Assembly (NCBI GenBank): GCA_027056825.1
Contig: JALUJS010000627.1
Span: 1-6,859, forward strand
DNA length: 6,859 nucleotides
Reading direction: 5' to 3'
Source of the DNA: Candidatus Krumholzibacteriia bacterium
GTDB taxonomy: Bacteria > Krumholzibacteriota > Krumholzibacteriia > LZORAL124-64-63
Both the position numbers and the translations under genes were made by a program. Under the pieces are notes generated by a model that saw only the letters and a list, made by a program, of their open reading frames with translations, was not told the DNA's origin and did not search any database. Positions 1 to 4,383 of the stretch are shown here, piece after piece. How positions within the stretch are numbered: position 1 is the first letter of the stretch; each line of letters opens with the position of its first letter.

Positions 1-53
1 ATCGCCGCCCTTTCGATCGCGCGCATCTGCGCCGCCGTCAGCAATTCGTCCAT
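1..53 (-). CDS. nnr: NAD(P)H-hydrate epimerase/dehydratase (YjeF-type), N-terminal fragment
   Basis: Reading the minus strand from an ATG at 53-51 gives 17 complete codons, MDELLTAAQMRAIERAA, and then the window ends. This closely resembles the start of alphaproteobacterial NnrE/NnrD fusion proteins (YjeF_N domain), which typically begin with an ELLTAAQMRAIE-like helix. The family repairs hydrated NAD(P)H in the cytoplasm: the N-terminal half epimerises NAD(P)HX and the C-terminal half is an ADP-dependent dehydratase. A GAGG sequence (complement of 60-63) sits about six bases before the ATG and supports this start. The gene is divergent from glnB, leaving 172 bases between the two start codons. 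Family assignment rests on the short N-terminal motif only, and the catalytic parts are outside the window. Confidence 0.62.
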   Translation of the reverse strand, partial: MDELLTAAQMRAIERAA

Positions 54-97
54 CGCCCGCCTCAAAAGTTTTCACACCGCCCACGCAATCGGCGTTA

Positions 98-114
98 TGC
101 ACAAAATTTAGGCA
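98..114 (+). promoter_or_regulatory. Possible NtrC-binding site upstream of glnBA
   Basis: A 17-base sequence has a perfect TGCAC left half, an A/T-only centre (AAAATTT) and a degenerate right half AGGCA. The enterobacterial NtrC consensus is TGCAC-N7-GTGCA. It lies 112 bases upstream of the glnB ATG, a plausible place for an activator site, and glnBA is NtrC-controlled in related bacteria. The right half matches only three of five consensus bases and no second site was seen, so this is tentative. No convincing -35/-10 or -24/-12 promoter could be assigned in 54-225. Confidence 0.3.
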
Positions 115-225
115 AACCCACCGGAATCGCCCCGGCGCGCCGCCCTTCCCCACCTTAGCGAATTGTCGCCCGCCATTAGAAGTGATCAACACACTCGAAG
201 CCGGATTTCACGAGGAGTCGCACCG

Positions 226-564
226 ATGAAAAAGATCGAAGCCATCATCAAGCCGTTCAAGCTGGACGAGGTGAAAGAGGCGCTGCAAGAGGTTGGCGTG
301 CAGGGGCTCAGCGTGATCGAGGTCAAGGGGTTCGGCCGCCAGAAGGGCCACACCGAACTGTATCGCGGCGCGGAATATGTGGTCGATTTCCTGCCCAAGG
401 TGAAGATCGAGGTGGTGCTGGCCGACGACCAGGTGGACGGCGCCATCGAGGCGATCATCGCCGCCGCCAAGACCGACAAGATCGGCGACGGCAAGATCTT
501 CGTTTCCACCATCGAGCAAGCCATCCGCATCCGCACCAACGAAAGCGGCGAAGACGCGCTTTGA
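226..564 (+). CDS. glnB: Nitrogen regulatory protein P-II
   Basis: The product is a 112-residue PII signal protein of normal family length. PII is a cytoplasmic trimer that binds ATP/ADP and 2-oxoglutarate and is uridylylated by GlnD when glutamine is low. In that way it controls GlnE (adenylylation of glutamine synthetase) and the NtrB/NtrC pair. The T-loop GHTELYRGAEY is intact, with the uridylylation target Tyr51 at its expected number and the preceding Tyr46 also present. The B-loop TDKIGDGKIFV (residues 83-93) and the C-terminal TIEQAIRIRTNE segment are typical of GlnB. An in-frame start 63 bases upstream (GTG at 163) is rejected: the ATG at 226 has GAGGAG at 212-217 with an eight-base spacer and matches the family N-terminus MKKIEAIIKPFK. 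glnA follows after 69 bases, so the two probably form one operon. GlnK is the main alternative, but linkage to glnA favours GlnB. Confidence 0.97.
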   Translation: MKKIEAIIKPFKLDEVKEALQEVGVQGLSVIEVKGFGRQKGHTELYRGAEYVVDFLPKVKIEVVLADDQVDGAIEAIIAAAKTDKIGDGKIFVSTIEQAIRIRTNESGEDAL

Positions 565-572
565 GAACACCC

Positions 573-597
573 GCAAGGGGCCGCTGCCGCCCCCTGC
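573..597 (+). other. GC-rich hairpin between glnB and glnA
   Basis: The 69-base gap between glnB and glnA contains a short hairpin. GCA at 573-575 plus GGGG at 577-580 can pair with CCCC at 591-594 plus TGC at 595-597, with A576 bulged. No T-run follows, so it is not a standard intrinsic terminator. It could mark mRNA processing or a partial stop that sets the glnB to glnA ratio, but the stem is short in GC-rich DNA and this role is inference. Confidence 0.3.
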
Positions 598-633
598 CCG
601 ATTGTTACCCTAGTCAAGAAGGAACAGGTCCCC

Positions 634-2040
634 ATGAGCATCAAGGACGTGCTGAAGACCATCAAGGATGAAGATGTCGAATACGTCGACATCCGTTTCA
701 CCGACCCGCGCGGCAAGCTGCAGCACGTGACGGTCATCGCCGACGAGGTTGACGAGGATTTCCTCGAAGAAGGTTTCATGTTCGACGGCTCCTCGATCGC
801 CGGCTGGAAGTCGATCGATCAATCGGACATGAAGCTGATGCCCGACACCGACAGCGCCTATCTCGACCCGTTCTACGCGGAAAAGACCCTGGCCGTGCAT
901 TGTTCCATCGTCGAACCCGACACCGGCGAACCGTATGAGCGCGACCCCCGCGGCACCGCCGAAAAGGCCGAGGCCTATCTGAAGTCCAGCGGCATTGGCG
1001 ATGTGTCCTACTTTGGCCCCGAGGCCGAATTCTTCCTGTTCGACGATGTGCGTTATTCGGTTGGAATCAACAAGGTAGCTTACGAAGTTGATGCAATCGA
1101 CGCGTCCTGGAACACCGACACCGAATACGAAATGGGCAACACCGGCCATCGCCCCGGCGTCAAGGGCGGCTATTTCCCGGTGAACCCGATCGACGATGCG
1201 CAGGACATCCGCAGCGAAATGCTGAGCACCATGAAGCGCATCGGCATGAAGGTGGACAAGCACCACCACGAGGTCGCCTCGTGCCAGCACGAACTGGGTC
1301 TGATCTTCGGCTCGCTCACCAAGCAGGCGGACGACCTGCAGAAATACAAATACGTCATCCACAACGTGGCGCAGGCCTATGGCAAGTCCGCGACCTTCAT
1401 GCCCAAGCCGATCGCCGGCGACAACGGCACCGGCATGCACGTGAACATGTCGATCTGGAAGGATGGCAAACCGCTGTTTGCGGGCGACAAATACGCGGAT
1501 CTCAGCCAGGAAGCGCTGTGGTATATCGGCGGCATCCTGAAGCACGCCAAGGCGCTCAACGCCTTTACCAACCCGGCGACCAACAGCTACAAGCGCCTGA
1601 TCCCCGGCTTCGAAGCCCCGGTGCTGCGCGCCTATTCCGCCCGCAACCGGTCGGGCTGCGTGCGCATTCCGTGGGCCGAAAGCCCCAAGGCCAAGCGCGT
1701 CGAGGCGCGTTTCCCGGACCCGGCCGCCAACCCCTACCTGGCCTTCTCGGCGCTCTTGATGGCCGGGCTTGACGGGATCAAGAACAAGATCGACCCGGGC
1801 CCGTCCTCGGACAAGGATCTCTACGACCTGCCGCCCGAAGAACTGGCGGCGATCCCGACGGTCTGCGCCAGCTTGCGCGAAGCGCTGGAAAGCCTCGAAG
1901 CCGACCACGACTTCCTGCTGGCGGGCGACGTGTTCACCAAGGACCAGATCGAAGGCTACATGGAACTCAAGTGGGAAGAGGTCTACGCCTACGAACACAC
2001 CCCGCACCCGATGGAGTTCAAGCTGTATTACAGCTGCTGA
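634..2040 (+). CDS. glnA: Glutamine synthetase type I
   Basis: The 468-residue product matches GSI-beta length and is full length. It makes glutamine from glutamate, ammonia and ATP in the cytoplasm as a dodecamer. Visible landmarks in order are the latch segment FDGSSIAGW (50-58), metal ligands in GPEAEFF (Glu130, Glu132), the KHHHEVASCQHE segment, NGTGMHVN with the active-site His269, the glutamate-binding loop NPATNSYKRLIPGFEAPV (313-330, flap Glu327), NRSGCVRIPW, and RVEARFPDPAANPY. The adenylylation site is present as DLYDLPPEE with Tyr397, so GlnE should control activity post-translationally. The ATG at 634 has GAAGGA at 618-623 as its ribosome binding site. Downstream of glnB, it is the usual alphaproteobacterial partner and the target of PII-based control. 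A strong terminator follows 36 bases after the stop. Nothing is unusual about the gene. Confidence 0.98.
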   Translation: MSIKDVLKTIKDEDVEYVDIRFTDPRGKLQHVTVIADEVDEDFLEEGFMFDGSSIAGWKSIDQSDMKLMPDTDSAYLDPFYAEKTLAVHCSIVEPDTGEPYERDPRGTAEKAEAYLKSSGIGDVSYFGPEAEFFLFDDVRYSVGINKVAYEVDAIDASWNTDTEYEMGNTGHRPGVKGGYFPVNPIDDAQDIRSEMLSTMKRIGMKVDKHHHEVASCQHELGLIFGSLTKQADDLQKYKYVIHNVAQAYGKSATFMPKPIAGDNGTGMHVNMSIWKDGKPLFAGDKYADLSQEALWYIGGILKHAKALNAFTNPATNSYKRLIPGFEAPVLRAYSARNRSGCVRIPWAESPKAKRVEARFPDPAANPYLAFSALLMAGLDGIKNKIDPGPSSDKDLYDLPPEELAAIPTVCASLREALESLEADHDFLLAGDVFTKDQIEGYMELKWEEVYAYEHTPHPMEFKLYYSC

Positions 2041-2075
2041 CACCGTCGTCACGAACGGCCCTCACAGGAACACCA

Positions 2076-2104
2076 GGGGCGCCCGCGGGGCGCCCCCTTT
2101 TTTT
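2076..2104 (+). terminator. Intrinsic terminator of glnBA
   Basis: A nine-base-pair perfect GC stem pairs GGGGCGCCC at 2076-2084 with GGGCGCCCC at 2088-2096. The loop is the three bases GCG, and seven T residues follow at 2098-2104. It starts 36 bases after the glnA stop codon and has all the elements of a Rho-independent terminator on the plus strand. Confidence 0.92.
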
Positions 2105-2127
2105 GCCGAGCCGCCCGGCGCAGGGCC

Positions 2128-2178
2128 GACAAGGCGCTTGCAAGCGCCTTGTCCAAGGTTTTTGCAAAAACCTTGGAC
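2128..2178. repeat. Two tandem, overlapping perfect palindromes
   Basis: Positions 2128-2153 form a perfect 26-base palindrome and 2151-2178 a perfect 28-base palindrome; they share GTC at 2151-2153. Both contain a 22-base core with the same outer arms (CAAGG and CCTTG) and the same centre (TTGCAA). The three inner stem bases differ: CGC/GCG in the first copy and TTT/AAA in the second. The cores start 24 bases apart (2130 and 2154). Every difference is matched on the opposite arm, so both copies keep a full stem. No T-run follows on either strand, so these are not simple terminators. They may belong to a dispersed intergenic repeat family of the host or be a structured RNA or protein site. 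The function is unknown. Confidence 0.9.
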
Positions 2179-2273
2179 CGCCGCACGAACCGGGGCGCAG
2201 GAGCGCAGCCGCCGTTTTCGGAGCGCGCAGGTTTTTTTCCCGATTCGGACCTAGATTTGCCCGAATTCGCCGT

Positions 2274-2321
2274 CAGGTTGCATTTACTGCCAACCTGCCT
2301 CGAGGGGTCCAATGCAACCTG
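2274..2321 (+). promoter_or_regulatory. Inverted repeat enclosing the RBS and start codon of the DUF4261-like gene
   Basis: CAGGTTGCATT at 2274-2284 is perfectly complementary to AATGCAACCTG at 2311-2321, an 11-base-pair stem. The second arm contains the ATG at 2312-2314, and the 26-base loop holds the ribosome binding site GAGGGG (2302-2307). The left arm can instead pair locally with CAACCTG at 2291-2297 (seven base pairs, CAGGTTG at 2274-2280), which would leave the start region free. The two pairings exclude each other. This geometry fits translational control, but DNA-level binding of a dimeric repressor is also possible. The pairing is seen directly; the function is inferred. Confidence 0.5.
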
Positions 2322-3487
2322 TGGAAATCGCGCTGCTGTTCAACGGCACCCCCGGCCCGATGCTCGATCGGCTGTTCGATCATCTGGCCGGAGCGCTGAA
2401 CGCGCGCCTTGAGGCGCAGGGCCTGGCGGTAGAGGAAATCAGCCCGACCGCCCCCGCCCTGGCGGCGTATCGCGGCCACGGCATGGTTCTCGACATCACC
2501 TTTTCGCCGCGCCCGCTGCCCGCCGACAGTTTCGCCGGCGCCATGGACAGCCCGATATCGCAGCCCTTCCGCGGCCCGCTGGGCGAAACCCTGACCCGCC
2601 ACGCGGCGCATATGCTGATCCGGCTGCGCCCCGAAGCCGCATCCCGGCCCAGCCCGGCCGAAGCCGATCCGCAGCTGCCCCCCGCGCCCGACGCGCTGAC
2701 CGGCCTGCGGCTGGCGCATGCGGCGGCGGCGCTGCTGGCGCAGCAGTGCAATCCCGCCGCCGTGCATTGGCGGGCGTCGAACCAGATGCTGACCGGGGCG
2801 CAATATGCCGGGCTCTGGAACGATCCCACGCCCTGGGTCCTGCTGGCCCGCGCGCGCCTGCTGGCCCAGCCCGATGGCGAAGCCGAGACCCCGCGCCGCA
2901 CGCTCGTGCTCGAAGGCTGCGAAGAACTGGTCGGCCGCCGGGTGGTGTTCGCCGGCACCGATCTGCCGCCCGACGAAATCCACGCCGCCGCGCTGTCGTT
3001 CCTGCGCCACGCGGTCGAAACCGGCGAACCGGTCCCCCACGGCCACAGCTTTGGCCCGGCCGGGGGCGAAAGCTTCCGTGTTACCCATGTTGCTCCGGGC
3101 GATATCCACCCGCACGGAGCCTTTGAATTGTCGGCCGCTGCCAGCGAAGCCGGCACGACCCCGGGAGAATCTGCTCGGTCCCCCGGGGTCAACCTTTTCC
3201 CCTTCGACCCGCTGGTCGAAGCCGACGAAGACCGTCCCCGCCACGAACGCGTGCGCAGCCTTGCCATCGGCTATCTGATGCTGGTGCTGCTGCCGCCGGT
3301 CGGGGCGGTCCTGATGCTGTCCAACGCGATCTTCGGCTCGAACGGCTGGCGCACCGGCGTGCTGGCCACCGCGGCGCTGGGGCTGGCGATGATCCTGGGG
3401 GCCTATACCTTTCTGAACATCGACGATGGCGGCGCCCGGATCTATTCCGAGGCCAGCACCGCCGGCGCGACCGCCGTCGCCCGCTAG
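2312..3487 (+). CDS. DUF4261-like protein with two C-terminal membrane helices
   Basis: The product is a 391-residue protein of unknown function. Residues 1 to about 265 resemble the DUF4261 family. The N-terminus has an LLFNGTPGPMLDRLF-like segment, an HWRASNQM segment lies around 152-159, and a later block (about 196-260) runs RTLVLEGCEELVGRR to VPHGHSFGPAGGESFRVTHV, resembling that family's C-terminal signature. A charged linker follows, then two probable membrane helices at about 317-336 and 349-368 and a short polar tail. The soluble domain would thus be tethered to the inner membrane with both ends on the same side. The ATG at 2312 has GAGGGG four bases upstream and is followed directly by the conserved N-terminus. 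It is separated from glnA by a strong terminator, so it should have its own promoter, which I could not identify. The domain assignment is by recall of family pattern only. Confidence 0.72.
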   Translation: MQPVEIALLFNGTPGPMLDRLFDHLAGALNARLEAQGLAVEEISPTAPALAAYRGHGMVLDITFSPRPLPADSFAGAMDSPISQPFRGPLGETLTRHAAHMLIRLRPEAASRPSPAEADPQLPPAPDALTGLRLAHAAAALLAQQCNPAAVHWRASNQMLTGAQYAGLWNDPTPWVLLARARLLAQPDGEAETPRRTLVLEGCEELVGRRVVFAGTDLPPDEIHAAALSFLRHAVETGEPVPHGHSFGPAGGESFRVTHVAPGDIHPHGAFELSAAASEAGTTPGESARSPGVNLFPFDPLVEADEDRPRHERVRSLAIGYLMLVLLPPVGAVLMLSNAIFGSNGWRTGVLATAALGLAMILGAYTFLNIDDGGARIYSEASTAGATAVAR

Positions 3488-3507
3488 GGGCGGAACACGG
3501 CCCGGTT

Positions 3508-4020
3508 TCAGGATCCGGCCGGCCCGGCCAGGTCGGCGCGCCGCAGCACGAAGGTGTGGATCGAGAACACCACCGCGCCGCTTTCCGGCAGGCGCAGGAT
3601 GGACTGGCGTTCGGACCGGAAATAGGGCGCATCCGGCCCGCCGGGGGGGCGCGGATCGGTCTGCGGGCGCGGCGCGAACAGGGCCGGGTCGTCGTAATAC
3701 AGCCCGTTGGCCCGCCACAGCGGCTGCTCTGCCCGGATCGCGTCGAACATCCGCTGCACCCGGCGCGCCATATCTGCCCCGTAGGCCGCGACCGGCGCGT
3801 GGATCAGCGACAGCGGGCGCAGGAATTTTTCGCTCAGGGTCCAGCCGGCGGGAAAACACAGCACCGCCCCGGTCAGAACATGTTCGCCGCCGCGTTTTTC
3901 CAGCAGGCAGAAATCTTCCTGCGCCAGCCGACCGAGACTGCCCAGCGGATCCCCGAAATCGAGCCCCACCCGCACCCCGTCGGAAGGCGCGATCCGGGTC
4001 CGGCGGACCGCTTCGCTCCC
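3508..4020 (-). CDS. Haem-dependent oxidative N-demethylase-like protein (DUF3445), N-terminus missing
   Basis: About 165-170 C-terminal residues match the DUF3445/HODM alpha-subunit-like family. Members use haem to oxidatively demethylate small amines such as dimethylamine. Recognisable segments include DPLGSLGRLAQEDFCLLEK, HVLTGAVLCFPAGWTLSEKF, LSLIHAPV, RVQRMFDAIRAEQPLWRANG, YFRSERQSILRLP and VVFSIHTFV. Full family members are roughly 250-320 residues, so about the first third is absent. The frame stays open leftward past the GTG at 3975 (RRTRIAPSD before GVRVGLDFGD looks native), so that GTG is probably not the real start. Similarity fades where the DNA changes character at about 4011-4026. 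The truncation coincides with the block junction and is better explained by that than by a true short gene. It converges on the DUF4261-like gene with 20 bases between stop codons. Confidence 0.78.
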   Translation of the reverse strand, partial: GSEAVRRTRIAPSDGVRVGLDFGDPLGSLGRLAQEDFCLLEKRGGEHVLTGAVLCFPAGWTLSEKFLRPLSLIHAPVAAYGADMARRVQRMFDAIRAEQPLWRANGLYYDDPALFAPRPQTDPRPPGGPDAPYFRSERQSILRLPESGAVVFSIHTFVLRRADLAGPAGS

Positions 4021-4026
4021 GGGGGG
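4011..4026. other. Junction between two compositionally distinct DNA blocks
   Basis: Left of this point the genes are alphaproteobacterial in codon use (CTG, CGC, GCC); to the right CTC, CCC, GGG, AGG and TCC dominate. Two minus-strand genes, the HODM-like gene and the small membrane protein gene, lose a terminus here in different frames. A seven-base inverted repeat, CTCCCGG (4016-4022) and CCGGGAG (4032-4038), spans or borders the switch, and a GGTCC/GGACC hairpin lies at 3997-4009. No integrase, IS end or tRNA is visible. An assembly or amplification chimera is the leading explanation. Confidence 0.7.
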
Positions 4027-4271
4027 TGCCGCCGGGAGAGAAGGGCCAGGAGGACCACCATGAGAACCATCGACAGGGGGGTCAGGTAAGGGAGGTTGAA
4101 AAAGGCCCCCCCCACGGCGAAGGCCAGGGCGAAGAAGAAGAGGGCCAGGAGGGCCACCGTGCCCTTCCGGAGCCGGACCGGGGGGCTTTCCTCTTCCCCT
4201 GGGGACGGAGAAGTCCCCTGGGGGGACCCTTCCAAGGCTTCCCTCTTCTCCACCGGGCCTTCCGGTTTCAC
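4023..4271 (-). CDS. Small membrane protein with two helices, 3' end lost at the junction
   Basis: I do not recognise the family. From a GTG at 4271 the frame encodes about 85 residues. A polar proline/glutamate-rich N-terminus (1-36) with a basic RLRK at its end leads into a first membrane helix at about 37-58. After a short NLPYLTP turn comes a second helix at about 63-78 ending in SRR. This predicts a helical hairpin in the membrane. The GTG start is chosen because GGGAGG (complement of 4280-4285) lies eight bases upstream; TTG at 4274 and an ATG at 4343 in the same frame are alternatives. The frame stays open across the junction into the alphaproteobacterial block, where it reads antisense-type sequence out of frame with the HODM gene, so its natural C-terminus is not in the window. 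The gene lies 112 bases downstream of the double GDPD gene, on the same strand. Confidence 0.55.
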
Positions 4272-4383
4272 CAAGGCATCCTCCCGGGGCCGGGCCCCGG
4301 CCCTTCTCCTTCCGGCCCCATTTCCAGTTGTGCCGCCACCCAATCTACAGGGAAGGGGCCATTTTCCCAGGGCCGGCCCCGAG

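Noticed and set aside
123..136. GG-N10-GC spacing resembling a sigma-54 promoter before glnB
   Set aside because: Only the four core bases fit; the flanks (CCGGAA and CGGC) do not match TGGCAC and TTGC, and the stretch is GC-rich enough for chance.
163..225. Extended N-terminus of GlnB from an upstream in-frame start
   Set aside because: The added 21 residues are not part of PII proteins, and the ATG at 226 has a good ribosome binding site.
610..2052. A 480-codon minus-strand frame opposite glnA
   Set aside because: It is the antisense shadow of a highly conserved glnA; no motif or ribosome binding site supports it.
2203..2238. Possible second terminator: weak GC stem followed by seven T residues at 2232-2238
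   Set aside because: The only perfect stem is three base pairs (CCG/CGG at 2212-2221), and it ends ten bases before the T-run.
2273..3859. A 528-codon minus-strand frame spanning the DUF4261-like gene and part of the HODM-like gene
   Set aside because: Arg/Gly/Ala-rich shadow that overlaps two genes with recognisable domains and lacks any of its own.
3873..4022. Continuation of the membrane protein frame across the junction as a real C-terminus
   Set aside because: After the SRRHPPG segment it reads the wrong phase of the HODM-like gene and gives non-native sequence, so the open frame is accidental.
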